Positions 9,101 through 17,827 are shown, counted from the first letter of the stretch. The stretch is 64,000 nucleotides of DNA from Aromatoleum tolulyticum (GCF_900156155.1 NZ_FTMD01000012.1:1-64000); one strand, 5' to 3'. Made by a program: numbers and translations. Notes: generated by a model not told the origin, from the letters alone.

Positions 9101-9658
9101 TCAGGTTCTGGTCGGGCGGGTGGAGGCTGCCGCGCTGCGGATGCGTGCGCGCACGCTGTCGTGATGCCAGTCGAGTTCGCCGCGCACGTGCAGCAGGGGC
9201 TGGTGGGCGGCGTCGAGCAGCACGGTCGTGGGCAGATAGCGGACGTCCCAGGCGCGCGAGATGACCTGTTCCGGATCGTTCACGAGCGGGGGATCGACGA
9301 GGTGGTCGTCGAAGAAGCGGCGCACTTCGTCCGCGCGGTCGGCGACCGCGATCGTCACCAGCGCAAGGCCGGGTTCCGATTCGGCGAGGCTGACGAGCGC
9401 CGGCATCTCGGTGCGGCACGGTTCGCACCAGGTCGCCCAGAAATTGACCAGCACGGCCTTGCCGCGCAGAGGTTCCAGCGCCCGGCGCAGGGCCGGCGGC
9501 GCAGGCGGAAGCCGTGCCACCGTTTCCAGCCGCTCGCCCGGCAGCGGCGTGCGCGAATTGCCCGGCAGCGACAGGGCCGGCGGCGCGAAGGCGGCCGCGA
9601 CCAGCCCCCCGATGGAGGCAAGCACGCGCCGGCGTCCGGCGCAATGCGGATCGAACAT
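9101..9658 (-). CDS. TlpA/ResA-like periplasmic thioredoxin
   Basis: This 185-residue protein has an N-terminal signal region (residues ~8-32) and a thioredoxin fold with the redox motif FWATWCEPCRTEMP (~residue 75). The proline-rich insert and PTTVLLDA (cis-proline loop) fit the TlpA/ResA family. Such proteins reduce disulfides in apocytochromes or other exported proteins. The gene precedes the transglutaminase-like gene on the same strand. It is one of three TlpA/CcmG-type thioredoxins in the window and is not obviously tied to cytochrome genes. Confidence 0.88.
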   Translation of the reverse strand: MFDPHCAGRRRVLASIGGLVAAAFAPPALSLPGNSRTPLPGERLETVARLPPAPPALRRALEPLRGKAVLVNFWATWCEPCRTEMPALVSLAESEPGLALVTIAVADRADEVRRFFDDHLVDPPLVNDPEQVISRAWDVRYLPTTVLLDAAHQPLLHVRGELDWHHDSVRARIRSAAASTRPTRT

Positions 9659-10115
9659 GAATCCTCTCCCGTTTCACTCGTGACCGCGTGCCTGCACGCG
9701 AAGCCACATCCATCCCGGTGCGGAAGCCGCCGGGATTTGATAGACGCGAACGCCGTGGCGCTCCGTCGAACGAACGATGCGGTACCCAGACCGCAACTGC
9801 CTGCGGGCGACCGATACACTGATCGGTCCGTGTTGCCCGAATGTGAATTATCGCACGGCGTAGCTGCAGCAGTGACTGATCTGGCCCGGCTTCGTGTGGG
9901 AGCGGCTTCAGCCGCGAATCGGCGGTATCGCGGGCATCGCGGCCCATTTGTGGCTGAAGCCGCTCCCACTGGGAAAACGCCTCCGCGCGTGACGAGGGCG
10001 GGAGTTCGTGCGATTACCCTGCACGGCCTCAGGAGTCCTCGGGTGGACTGTTTTTTGCGTGCTAAAATTCACGGTTTCACGGCCAGTCGGTCGTGACATT
10101 TACGGAGAAATTCCT
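9659..10115. other. Intergenic region with a REP-like palindrome
   Basis: The 457 bases between the divergent thioredoxin and lipoprotein genes hold no supported gene. The one clear structure is the REP-like element at 9895-9969. Just before the lipoprotein gene, TAAAAT (near 10062) may be a -10 box; no convincing -35 partner is visible. Confidence 0.6.
9895..9969. repeat. REP-like palindromic element (inverted pair)
   Basis: The arm GTGGGAGCGGCTTCAGCC (9896-9913) is perfectly matched in inverted orientation by 9952-9969, with a 38-base spacer. The first arm itself contains the small hairpin GCGGCTTCAGCCGC (9902-9915). This sequence closely resembles REP elements known from Pseudomonas, Xanthomonas and relatives, which are dispersed by RAYT transposases; two REPs in opposite orientation form a BIME-like unit. 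No RAYT gene lies in the window. Confidence 0.75.
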
Positions 10116-10826
10116 GTGAAGCCCTGGTTGTTGGTCGCTGTGGCCGCCTCGGTCGGCCTTGCCGCGTGTTCGAAGAAAGAAGAGGCTGCCGCTCCCGCCA
10201 GTCCGGCGCCTCAGGCTGCAGCGCCCGCTGCTCCCGTGGCCGTGTCCGCCGCGACCCCGAATTCCGGCAAGATCCTGCAGCTTCTGCAGGGCGGCGGCTA
10301 CTCCTATGCCGAAGTCGAGCAGGGTAACGGCGAGAAGGTGTGGATCGCCGGCGGCCAGATCCCGGTGCAGGTCGGTGACACCGTGCAGTGGGGCGATTCG
10401 GCCGTGATGACCAACTTCGCCTCGAAGTCGCTGGGCCGCACCTTCGATCGCATCCTGTTCGTGAACGCCTGGGGTCCCGCCGGCGCCGCGCCGACCGGCG
10501 TCGCGCCGCACGGCAGCCAGCCGATGGCCGGCCAGGCGGGTGGGGCGCATCCGCCGATGGGCGCTGCCCAGCCTGCGGCCCAGGCCGCGGCTCCCGCCGG
10601 CAGCAGCGGCGAGGTCAAGAGCGTCGTGAATGGCGGCGGCTACACTTACCTGGAAGTGCTGCAGAACGGCGCTACCGTGTGGGTTGCCGCGCCGGTCACG
10701 CAGGTGCAGCCGGGCGACAAGGTGAGCTGGGGCGACGGCATGGTGATGACGAACTTCACCAGCACCTCGCTGAACCGCAAGTTCGACCAGATCGTGTTCG
10801 CGAGCGCGGTGCGCGTGAACAAGTAA
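10116..10826 (+). CDS. Lipoprotein with two copies of a ~70-residue module
   Basis: The 236-residue protein starts at GTG 10116, seven bases after GGAGAA, and opens with a lipoprotein signal ending in LAACS (cysteine ~residue 18). An Ala/Pro-rich linker follows. A module then occurs twice (about residues 50-120 and 165-236), each with GGGYsYxEV, a vWvA segment, QPGDkvxWGD, VMTNFtS and rxFDxIxF. The repeat is clear from direct comparison, but I cannot name the family with certainty. It is probably attached to a membrane facing the periplasm. A perfect hairpin follows the stop codon. Confidence 0.75.
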   Translation: MKPWLLVAVAASVGLAACSKKEEAAAPASPAPQAAAPAAPVAVSAATPNSGKILQLLQGGGYSYAEVEQGNGEKVWIAGGQIPVQVGDTVQWGDSAVMTNFASKSLGRTFDRILFVNAWGPAGAAPTGVAPHGSQPMAGQAGGAHPPMGAAQPAAQAAAPAGSSGEVKSVVNGGGYTYLEVLQNGATVWVAAPVTQVQPGDKVSWGDGMVMTNFTSTSLNRKFDQIVFASAVRVNK

Positions 10827-10866
10827 GCCCGCCCGCGGCCTGCCCACGCAGGCGGCGGCATGGCAC

Positions 10867-10892
10867 AAGGGCCGCGCGCAAGCGCGGCCCTT
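10867..10892. terminator. Bidirectional hairpin terminator
   Basis: AAGGGCCGCGC (10867-10877) pairs perfectly with GCGCGGCCCTT (10882-10892) around the tetraloop GCAA. It lies between the convergent lipoprotein and CreA genes, so it can serve both. The T-run is short on either strand. Confidence 0.7.
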
Positions 10893-10898
10893 GTCGTT

Positions 10899-11387
10899 TC
10901 AGCGCATCGGGATCGGCGTGCCGCGATCGACCGCGACTGCCGTGACGCTGTTCTGCGGGCTGCCCTCGATGATCTTGTCGGAATAGGTCAGATATACCAG
11001 CACGTTGCGCTTCGCGTCGACCATGCGCACGACCTGCAGGCGCTTGAACAGGATGGACTGGCGCTCGGAGAACACCTCCTCCTTGGCCGGAAGCGGTTTC
11101 GTGATGCGCACCGGGCCCACCTGGCGGCAGGCGATCGACGCCTCGGCGACATCCTCGGCGAGTCCGAATGCGCCCGACAAGCCGCCGGTCTTCGCGCGCG
11201 ACACGTAGCAGGTGATGCCTTCGACGAGCGGATCGTCGTAGGCTTCGACGACGATCTTGTGGTTCGGGCCGATCAGCTTCCAGACGGTCGACACCTCGGC
11301 CAGCGGTTCGGCGTACGCGCCGTTGCCCGCGGCGAGGGCGGCGGCGGCGAGGGTGGTCGTGAACAGGCGGTAGATGGCGGTTCTCAT
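10899..11387 (-). CDS. creA: CreA family periplasmic protein
   Basis: This 162-residue protein has a signal peptide (MRTAIYRLF... ending near YAEP at residue ~24). Its body is typical of Cre[36 protein letters not shown] and [13 protein letters not shown] chose ATG 11387, because the longer frame upstream (to 11462) would put an implausible 25-residue charged segment before the signal peptide. CreA is widespread in Proteobacteria and its function is undefined. Here it stands alone, convergent with the lipoprotein gene. Confidence 0.9.
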   Translation of the reverse strand: MRTAIYRLFTTTLAAAALAAGNGAYAEPLAEVSTVWKLIGPNHKIVVEAYDDPLVEGITCYVSRAKTGGLSGAFGLAEDVAEASIACRQVGPVRITKPLPAKEEVFSERQSILFKRLQVVRMVDAKRNVLVYLTYSDKIIEGSPQNSVTAVAVDRGTPIPMR

Positions 11388-11497
11388 GCGTGGCGTCGTT
11401 CCATGCGGTTCATCGATCGGGTCGGCATCCGGGTGCGCCGTCGCGGCATCCCGGAAATGCATCGAGTATAGAGCTGGCGGCCTGCGTATGACGCCTA

Positions 11498-11513
11498 TTC
11501 CCGGATCCGGGAA
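11498..11513. promoter_or_regulatory. Palindromic activator site TTCCCG-GATC-CGGGAA
   Basis: A perfect 6-4-6 palindrome (extended by A/T to 11497-11514) lies about 220 bp upstream of the predicted sigma-54 transcription start of the triheme cytochrome gene. It differs by one base from the site at 58214-58229. The position is typical of an enhancer site for a sigma-54 activator. Confidence 0.65.
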
Positions 11514-11701
11514 TCTGCTGCCGCGTGTCGCCGACTATGGGAACACCCGGCATCGCGTCGTGTCGTGGCGCACGCTCGGGCGCAGCGTGTCGCCGTGGTG
11601 GCGGCGGGGCTGCGGACGAGGCAGAATGCGCTCCGCGCGGCGGGACGGCGCGCGGCCGGGCCCTCGGCGGGTATCCGGAGCGGACGTCCGGGAGCCGGGC
11701 G

Positions 11702-11716
11702 GGTGCCGAACTTGCA
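11702..11716 (+). promoter_or_regulatory. Predicted sigma-54 promoter of the solitary c7 cytochrome
   Basis: GG at 11702-11703 and GC at 11714-11715 are separated by ten bases, and the -12 element is a perfect TTGCA. The expected start point is near 11727, 40 bp before ATG 11767. The -24 element matches only in GG and part of the following bases. Confidence 0.6.
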
Positions 11717-11766
11717 TGCAGCGCCCATCGTCGGGTGGGGCGAAGTTGCGTGGGGAAGTTGAGCTG

Positions 11767-12423
11767 ATGGGAAAACGATTCTTGCGCGGACTGGGTGGCC
11801 TGTTGGTTGCTGCGGCCCTGTACGTGGCGGCCCCGCAGGCCGGCGCGGTCCTGAAAGCGGTCGAAGTGCCGCCTGCGGAGGAAGAGAAACCGGCCGCGCC
11901 TGCAGCGGCTCCGCGCGCAGCCGGCCAGCAGCGCGCGACCGACGAGTTCTACGATCCCACGAGCCCGGCCTACGAGCGCCTGCAGCGCGCCGACGAGGCG
12001 CTGGGCGACCTGCCGCGCGACCGCGACGGCAAGGTCGACTGGATGACCGCGCTGCGCCAGGGGCTGATCAAGCCGCGCCAGCGCATCGACGGCAAGGACC
12101 GCGAGCCGCCGCTCGATCTGGACGTGATCCTGCGCAACACCAAGCAGATGCCCAACGTGCGCTTTCCGCACCGCGCGCACACCGAGTGGCTGGACTGCAA
12201 GAACTGTCACCCCGACCCGTTCGCGGAAAAGGCCGGCAGCGCGCAGATCCGCATGGAGGACATCTTCCGCGGTCAGTTCTGCGGCAAGTGCCACGACCGC
12301 GTCGCCTTCATCACGCACCGCAACTGCTATCGCTGCCACAGCGTGAATCCGGACGGCACGCCCGCATTGCCGCCGGCGGTGCTGCCGGTGCATCCCGCGG
12401 CGCCGCCCACGCCCGCGCACTGA
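11767..12423 (+). CDS. c(7)-type triheme cytochrome, exported
   Basis: The 218-residue protein has an N-terminal signal (MGKRFLRGLGGLLVAAALY...) and an Ala/Pro-rich linker. A C-terminal c7-type domain has three haem motifs, CKNCH, CGKCH and CYRCH, with FPHRAHTEWLDC just before the first, supplying axial histidines. It is clearly paralogous to the 56789-57457 product: both have xDWMTALRxG/xNWVKALED, then MPxVxxPHxxHTEWLDCxNCHP. This domain family is linked to periplasmic and extracellular electron transfer. Its promoter region shares the palindrome and sigma-54 signals of the island 45 kb away, although its neighbours are unrelated. Confidence 0.9.
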   Translation: MGKRFLRGLGGLLVAAALYVAAPQAGAVLKAVEVPPAEEEKPAAPAAAPRAAGQQRATDEFYDPTSPAYERLQRADEALGDLPRDRDGKVDWMTALRQGLIKPRQRIDGKDREPPLDLDVILRNTKQMPNVRFPHRAHTEWLDCKNCHPDPFAEKAGSAQIRMEDIFRGQFCGKCHDRVAFITHRNCYRCHSVNPDGTPALPPAVLPVHPAAPPTPAH

Positions 12424-12437
12424 GCGGGACGCGGCGC

Positions 12438-13100
12438 TCAGGCGTTCTGCAGCGACTGCAGCACTGCCGCGCCCAGCGCCGCGGACGTCTGCGCGCCCGA
12501 GACCGCGAGACGGCGGTTGAAGATGAAGAAGGGTACACCGCTCACCCCCTGCTTCTGCAACTGCGCCGCCATGCGTTTGACCGTGGCGGCATCCTCGTCG
12601 CTCTCCAGATAGGCCTCGACGTCCTCGCGTCGGTCGCCCGCCGTCTCCACGGCGATGTCGATCAGCGTCGCGATGTCGCCGATGTCGCGCCCCTGCTGGA
12701 AGTGCGCGGCGAACAGGGCCTCGCCGAGGGCATTGATCTGTGCTGTCGTGTGGCCCTGCGACTGCGCGCGGTAGGTCAGGCGGTGGGCGAGCAGCGTGTG
12801 GGGGCGCGTCGCAATGCGGTCGAAGGCAAACTGCAGGCCGTCCGGGGCGGCTGCCTCGACGACGCGTGCGAGCACCTCGTCGGCGCCGCGGCGTCCGCCG
12901 AATTTCGCCTCGAGGAAGGGGCGGTAGGGCTCGCCCGCGGCGGGGGTGTCCGGATTGAGGAAGAACGGCAGCCAGTTCACGCGCACTTCGAGGTCGGGAT
13001 GGTTGTCGCGGACCTGTTCGAGCGCGCGGGCGAGACGCGTCTTGCCGAGGAAGCACCAGGGGCAGACGAAGTCGGAAACGAAATCGATATCGAGAATCAT
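12438..13100 (-). CDS. DsbA-family oxidoreductase, FrnE-like
   Basis: This 220-residue cytoplasmic protein has no signal peptide. It has a thioredoxin-fold start with the redox motif DFVCPWCFLG (~residue 11) and an alpha-helical insert. The C-terminal segment QGVSGVPFFIFNRRLAVSGAQ carries the cis-proline loop VP typical of the FrnE/2-hydroxychromene-2-carboxylate isomerase branch. FrnE-like members are disulfide oxidoreductases implicated in oxidative stress. The gene is convergent with the triheme cytochrome gene, 14 bp from its stop. The physiological partner is unknown. Confidence 0.88.
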   Translation of the reverse strand: MILDIDFVSDFVCPWCFLGKTRLARALEQVRDNHPDLEVRVNWLPFFLNPDTPAAGEPYRPFLEAKFGGRRGADEVLARVVEAAAPDGLQFAFDRIATRPHTLLAHRLTYRAQSQGHTTAQINALGEALFAAHFQQGRDIGDIATLIDIAVETAGDRREDVEAYLESDEDAATVKRMAAQLQKQGVSGVPFFIFNRRLAVSGAQTSAALGAAVLQSLQNA

Positions 13101-13174
13101 GGATCAGGGGTCAGGTGAGGGGCCGGGGGTGTCATCCGGCCGGAGGTGGTGCAGGCGCTGCGGGCGCGGGAGCT

Positions 13175-14188
13175 TCAGGACTCTTCCGCCTGGTCGCCGA
13201 GCCAGCGTGCTTCCCAGATTGCCACATCCGGCAGGTGGCGGGAATGATTCGCCGCGGCGAGGGCGTCGAGCCGTTCGAGCAGGCTGCGCATCGCGTCGTC
13301 CGGGGCCTCGGGGAGCTTCGGCTGCAGATGCACGATCAGGTCCCCCGCGGCCTTTCCCTTGCGCCCCGGGAAGCCCGCACCGACGACGCGCAGCGTCCGC
13401 ATCGTCGCCGCGCCCGGCTCCAGCTTGAGGGTGCGCGTGCCGCCGGGCAACGGAATCGCCAGTTCGCCGCCGATGAGCAGGCGCAGCGCGCTGACCGGGC
13501 GCTCCAGCACCAGATTGCGGCCCTCGAGGCGGTACAGGTCGTGGGGCAGGAGCCGGATACGCAGGATGAGGTCGCCGGGGGGCAGCCCGGGCGAGGGGTC
13601 GCCGGCGCCGTCGACGCGCACCTCCTCGCCGTCGAGCATGCCCGCGGGCAGGTGCACGATCACCGGCCGCAGCGTGCGCTGCCGGCCGCTGCCGTGGCAG
13701 CTCGGGCAGGCCTGCTTGGTCAGATAGCCGCGCCCGGCGCAGTGCCTGCATGGGGCCAGCCCGTGGCGGCCGTGCGTGCGGCCGGTGCCGTGGCAGCTCG
13801 CACACAGCCGCGTGTGGCGCAGGATTTCCTCGCCGCTGCCGGCGCAGGCGCCGCATTCGCCGTCGCCTTCGAGCTCGACCGTGCGTTCGCCGCCGAAGAA
13901 CGCCGCTTCGACCGTCAGCGTGAGGTCCTGACGGCGGTCCGCGCCGCGTGGCGCGGCGCCCGCCTCGTCGTCACCGTCCTCCTCGTCCGGCGCGTCGTCG
14001 TCCGGAGGCGTCGACGTCAGCCCGGCGAGCAGGCTTTCATAGGCGGCACGCAGGGCCTTGAAATGCTCCTGCGCGTGCGGGTCGGGGTTGCGGTCGGGAT
14101 GCCACAGCATCGCCAGGCGGCGGAAGGACCGCTTGATGTCATGCGCGCTGGCGCCCGGCGCGAGGCCGAGCAGCTCGTGGGCATCCAT
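13175..14188 (-). CDS. DnaJ-like co-chaperone with J domain and cysteine-rich zinc region
   Basis: The 337-residue protein starts with a J domain (MDAHELLGLAPGAS; HPD motif in MLWHPDRN, ~residue 30). An acidic linker replaces the usual Gly/Phe-rich region. Four CxxCxGxG-like zinc motifs follow at about residues 120-185 (CGACAGSG, CASCHGTG, CRHCAGRG, CPSCHGSG), then a C-terminal substrate-binding part with DLILRIRLLPHDLYRLEGRN. It would stimulate Hsp70 and bind unfolded clients. It is shorter than canonical DnaJ (~375 residues), so it is probably a secondary DnaJ rather than the dnaK-linked one. Confidence 0.88.
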   Translation of the reverse strand: MDAHELLGLAPGASAHDIKRSFRRLAMLWHPDRNPDPHAQEHFKALRAAYESLLAGLTSTPPDDDAPDEEDGDDEAGAAPRGADRRQDLTLTVEAAFFGGERTVELEGDGECGACAGSGEEILRHTRLCASCHGTGRTHGRHGLAPCRHCAGRGYLTKQACPSCHGSGRQRTLRPVIVHLPAGMLDGEEVRVDGAGDPSPGLPPGDLILRIRLLPHDLYRLEGRNLVLERPVSALRLLIGGELAIPLPGGTRTLKLEPGAATMRTLRVVGAGFPGRKGKAAGDLIVHLQPKLPEAPDDAMRSLLERLDALAAANHSRHLPDVAIWEARWLGDQAEES

Positions 14189-14193
14189 GTCGT

Positions 14194-15273
14194 TCAGCGC
14201 TCCGGCCGGGGCGGCAGCGGTGCGGCGAGGCGTTCGAGCATCGCGCGCACCGTCCTGATCTGTCCGCCGTTACGAGTCGCGTAATCCGGGTCCGCGTAAC
14301 CCCACCAGTCCCAGCAGCCCTTCGGGTTGTACACCCAGCGCAGCGATCCCCAGGCGAAGCCGCTGCGCGGCCGGACCTGCGGATACAGCACGATCAGCCG
14401 GTTGCTGTCGGCCCATTCATTGTAGCCGGCGCCGTCGACGAAGCGGCGGCCGATCTGCGTCTCGCTCTGGCGGCAGCCGTGGAAGACCACATGCACGCGG
14501 CAGCCGCCCTCGTGGCAGGCGGTTGGAACGTACACATAGCCGCGGTCGGCGAGACTCAGCTCGACCGGCGCGGCGCCCGTGAACGGGCGCTGGTCGAAGG
14601 CCAGCAGCGCGCCGGCAGGAGGCGTGCTGCGCGGCGCGAGCGGCCCGATCAGATGCGCGAGCAGCTCGCCCGCGGCATCGAGGTCGCCGCAGCGGTTGAT
14701 GAAGGGCGGTTCCGAGGTTTCACAGGCGTTCGGCTGCGGATCCGCGACCGACATCATCGCGTGACCGGCCTCGCCGACCTCGACGAAGCGGATCGCGTCG
14801 CCGGGCAGCACGCGCCGGTAGAAATCGAGCAGCGCGTCCACCACCGGGCGCTCGACGGTGCGGTCTGCGCCGCCGCTGAACACCCACACCCGGTCGTCGC
14901 GCAGGCCTGCGGGCGGATCGATGCTGCCGGCGTCGGCTTCCTCGCGCACACGGGCGAGCGTCTGTTCGGCGCCCGGGGTCCGTGCGCCGGCGCCGGGATT
15001 CATGCAGTTATTGAGCGCGCGCCACATGCTGCCGGTCGCGCATTCGTAGGGACCGGCGGCGAGGACGCCGGCACCCGTCACCAGCGCGGAGTGAGCGACC
15101 TGGAACTGCACCGCCATGTAGCCGCCGGAGGAGACGCCCGAGACCGTCAGCTGTGCGAGGCTGGCCCCGAGCGCAGGCAGCGCCGGCGTGTCGGCAGCCG
15201 GCGTTGCGCCCGCGAGCGTGGCGAAGGCGAGGCCGGCGAGCAGGCGCGCGATGGAGCGGATGGGCCGTGTCAT
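14194..15273 (-). CDS. Secreted PHB-depolymerase-like esterase
   Basis: This 359-residue protein has an N-terminal signal sequence (residues ~1-28). The lipase-box-like motif SGVSSGGYMAVQ carries the nucleophilic serine, and the depolymerase signature is VFHGCRQSETQIG... with AGYNEWADSNRLIVLYPQ. This fits the extracellular poly(3-hydroxybutyrate) depolymerase family, which hydrolyses PHB or related short-chain polyesters. ATG 15273 was chosen; GTG 15282 is possible. It ends five bases before the DnaJ-like gene starts and probably shares its transcript. Confidence 0.82.
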   Translation of the reverse strand: MTRPIRSIARLLAGLAFATLAGATPAADTPALPALGASLAQLTVSGVSSGGYMAVQFQVAHSALVTGAGVLAAGPYECATGSMWRALNNCMNPGAGARTPGAEQTLARVREEADAGSIDPPAGLRDDRVWVFSGGADRTVERPVVDALLDFYRRVLPGDAIRFVEVGEAGHAMMSVADPQPNACETSEPPFINRCGDLDAAGELLAHLIGPLAPRSTPPAGALLAFDQRPFTGAAPVELSLADRGYVYVPTACHEGGCRVHVVFHGCRQSETQIGRRFVDGAGYNEWADSNRLIVLYPQVRPRSGFAWGSLRWVYNPKGCWDWWGYADPDYATRNGGQIRTVRAMLERLAAPLPPRPER

Positions 15274-15300
15274 GCCGTGCACGATAGCGGAAGCGGCCGC

Positions 15301-15795
15301 TCAGCGGCGGTTCTCTCCGAGCCGCACGAGGTCTTCGCCGCGCAGGTGCGTGAGCAGCGCCTTGCCGCTCGCATCGACGCGGAACTCGCCCCACTGCGCG
15401 CCGCTGAAGTCGTCGGCACGGCCTTCCTGGAAGAAGAAGGCGTTCGGCCCGACCGTTTCGCGGCCGTCGCGCGAACGCAGTTTCATCGCGACCAGCGCCA
15501 GATCGTCCGGCAGGCGGTCGCCGAGGCCGACCAGGCTCGCGCGCCCTTCCGCGTCGACGGCGAGGTGGGCATAACGGCCTTCGCCGTCGCTGCGCAGGAT
15601 CTCGTTGTCGATCGCATAGCGCAGCGCCATGTAGTCGCCCTGCATCAGCGAGCGCGGATCGACCGGCGCGAGGTGTACCAGCACGACGCGCCCTTCGGCG
15701 AGGATGCGCTCGTTGTCGCGCACAGCGTACAGCGCCGCCGCCGTCACCAGCACGAAGGCCGCGGCCAGTGCGGCGCGCAGGGTTTTCGGGTTCAT
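15301..15795 (-). CDS. GDYXXLXY-domain membrane-anchored protein
   Basis: This 164-residue protein has one N-terminal transmembrane helix (residues ~7-25). The family signature MQGDYMALRYAIDNEI lies near residue 53, in an otherwise extracytoplasmic beta-rich domain. The function of the family is unknown. It overlaps the upstream DUF4401 gene by four bases (ATGA), which in turn overlaps a DUF2157 gene. This three-gene arrangement recurs in Proteobacteria, so the products probably act together at the inner membrane. Confidence 0.88.
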   Translation of the reverse strand: MNPKTLRAALAAAFVLVTAAALYAVRDNERILAEGRVVLVHLAPVDPRSLMQGDYMALRYAIDNEILRSDGEGRYAHLAVDAEGRASLVGLGDRLPDDLALVAMKLRSRDGRETVGPNAFFFQEGRADDFSGAQWGEFRVDASGKALLTHLRGEDLVRLGENRR

Positions 15796-16853
15796 GCGGT
15801 CCTCCGCGTGCGGGCGCGCAGCAGCGTGCGCAATGCGAGCAGCACCGCGCCGCTGGCGATCAGTGCGAGGGATTTCATCAGCAGCGTGTCCTGCAGGCTG
15901 TAGTAGAGCTCGCCGAGGTAGAGCGTCGCGAACACCAGCGTCATCGCGATCCAGGGCCGATGGCTGGCGTGGAAGGCCGCGAGCAGCACCGCGATCGCCA
16001 CCAGCAGACCCGGTGCGGAGTGGGCGGCGAGGGCGAACAGCAGCGCGCCGGTGAGTGCCGGCAGGCGCAACGCGGCGGCGTCGCGGCACAGCCACGCGGT
16101 GGTGGCGAGGAGCACCAGCGCGGCGCCGATGCGATACACCGGCAGGACGAAGCCGGCCTGGTAGCCGGTGAGTGCCTCTTCGAGCACCGTCAGCGCCGAA
16201 TGCGCATGGCCGTAGGGGGCGAGGGTCAACGCGGCGAGGGTCAGCGCATGGGCGGCCGCCTTGATCAGCGGTGCCCGCGGATGGGCGGACCACGCCGGAC
16301 GGGCGAGCCACAGCGCCACGGCACCGCCGGCGAGCGCGATGCCGAAGAGCGCGAGCCCGGTGCCGGGGCCGATCAGCCACGCGAGGCTGGACAGCGCGAT
16401 CAGCACGCAGGCGCTGCGGTGCACGCCGGACGAGGGCACGGCGGCCATCGCGAGGCCGGCGGCCAGCGCCGCGAGCGCGAGCACGTCGGTGCCGTCGACC
16501 AGGTCGAAGAAGCGGTCGGCGAAGGCGGAGACGAACAGCGCCTGGCCGGCGAGCGAGAACGCGAGTCCCATCTGGTCGGTGAAGGGCTTGCGTCGGCGGA
16601 GCAGGAAGACGCTCGCTGCGGCAAGCAGGATGCCGCCGAAGGCGCGCGCCACGGCGTCGTTGCCGAAGGCGAGGAGGGGGACGAAGAAGGACGACATGAT
16701 CATCAATGCCGCGATCCACGCCGCGAAGCCGAGCAGCAGCGCGAGCCACCACGGCGTCCGCGTCGCCCCCCGTAGTGCGGCGAGCTGCGCTTCGTCGGCG
16801 ATGCCGGCAGCGCCGAGGCGTTCGAGGAGCGGGGAGAAAGGTGTGGCGCTCAT
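15792..16853 (-). CDS. DUF4401-type polytopic membrane protein
   Basis: The 353-residue protein is almost entirely hydrophobic, with roughly ten to eleven transmembrane segments, and matches the DUF4401 membrane family in composition and context. ATG 16853 (MSATPFSPLLERL) was preferred to the in-frame start at 16889, because it overlaps the upstream stop by four bases and restores the usual coupled arrangement. No catalytic residues are evident and the function is unknown. Confidence 0.8.
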   Translation of the reverse strand: MSATPFSPLLERLGAAGIADEAQLAALRGATRTPWWLALLLGFAAWIAALMIMSSFFVPLLAFGNDAVARAFGGILLAAASVFLLRRRKPFTDQMGLAFSLAGQALFVSAFADRFFDLVDGTDVLALAALAAGLAMAAVPSSGVHRSACVLIALSSLAWLIGPGTGLALFGIALAGGAVALWLARPAWSAHPRAPLIKAAAHALTLAALTLAPYGHAHSALTVLEEALTGYQAGFVLPVYRIGAALVLLATTAWLCRDAAALRLPALTGALLFALAAHSAPGLLVAIAVLLAAFHASHRPWIAMTLVFATLYLGELYYSLQDTLLMKSLALIASGAVLLALRTLLRARTRRTA

Positions 16854-17827
16854 GCGTTGCGTCCCTCGCGGTAGAGGCGGGTCAGCCACATGCCGGCGAC
16901 GCCGGTGCTGGCGATCACGAACACCGCAACGAGGTTGATCGTGAAGAAGTCGGCGCTATGCGGCAGCACGCGGATCAGCGCGGACGTGGCGACGGCGATC
17001 GTCGCGAACGCGGTCTGTGCGAGCATCGGCACGTCGCGCCGGTGCGCGAGATAGGCATACGCGAAGGCGACCGCGACCACGGCGAAGGCGAGCCCCACGG
17101 CGCGAAAATCGGTGTCCCACCAGCTCAGGCAGGCACCGAGCGCAAGCGGCGCGAGCACGCCGAGGCCGGCGATGCGGTTGAGGTGGCGGCGCGGCGTCGC
17201 GAGCAGCGCACGGCCACCGAGTTCGAAGGCGAGCAGCACGGCGGCGTTGAACGCGGCGATCGCCAGCAGCGATTCCGCGTCGCCGAGTGCGCCGATGAAG
17301 CGCGCCCACCAGGATTCCGACAGGTAGCGCAGCAGCCCCGCGTTGGCGACCACCAGCCACAGCAGCCAGCTCGCCGACGAGCGCGCGAGCAGCACGAAGG
17401 GCGTCATCAGCGCGGCCCACGCGACGAAGAGTTCCCAGATGTCCGCGCCGCTCTGGTAGGTCTGCCCGATCAGCGCGAGCAGGGCGCCGGTGGCAAGGCT
17501 GGCCGCGAGCAGCGCGGCGCGCCAGACGGTGCCGAAGGGCGGTGCCGCGAGGGCGGTGCCGGTGCATGCGGCGAGCGCGGCGATGGCGATGCCCAGCTTC
17601 GCGAAGCGGTGCAGCGCGTCCCAGTTCCAGGCAAAGAAGAAGATCAGGCCGGTCGCGAGGAGGATGGCGCCGGCAACCGCGAGCACGCGGTCGGCTCCGG
17701 CCAGCCATTCGTCGCGCGCGGGTGCGAGGGGCGCGACGGCCGCGGCCTGTTCGAGCTGCCGCGGCGTCAGGGCGCCGTCTTCGGCGAGTGCGAGCAGCAT
17801 GCCGCGATCGGGGAGTGTCCAGGACAT
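16850..17827 (-). CDS. DUF2157-type polytopic membrane protein
   Basis: This 325-residue protein has a soluble N-terminal segment of about 45 residues. A DUF2157 region follows (VLAVAGAILLATGLIFFFAWN at ~47-67 with the typical FFxWN) and around nine transmembrane helices in all. It is the first gene of the DUF2157-DUF4401-GDYXXLXY operon and is divergent from gmk. The function is unknown. Confidence 0.83.
   Translation of the reverse strand: MSWTLPDRGMLLALAEDGALTPRQLEQAAAVAPLAPARDEWLAGADRVLAVAGAILLATGLIFFFAWNWDALHRFAKLGIAIAALAACTGTALAAPPFGTVWRAALLAASLATGALLALIGQTYQSGADIWELFVAWAALMTPFVLLARSSASWLLWLVVANAGLLRYLSESWWARFIGALGDAESLLAIAAFNAAVLLAFELGGRALLATPRRHLNRIAGLGVLAPLALGACLSWWDTDFRAVGLAFAVVAVAFAYAYLAHRRDVPMLAQTAFATIAVATSALIRVLPHSADFFTINLVAVFVIASTGVAGMWLTRLYREGRNA

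Larger units (their letters stand above)
11388..11766. other. Regulatory intergenic region upstream of the solitary c7 cytochrome
   Basis: These 379 bases between creA and the divergent triheme cytochrome gene hold a perfect 16-18 bp palindrome (11497-11514) and a sigma-54 type promoter (11702-11716), both annotated separately. The short reading frames inside it have no support. Confidence 0.6.
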
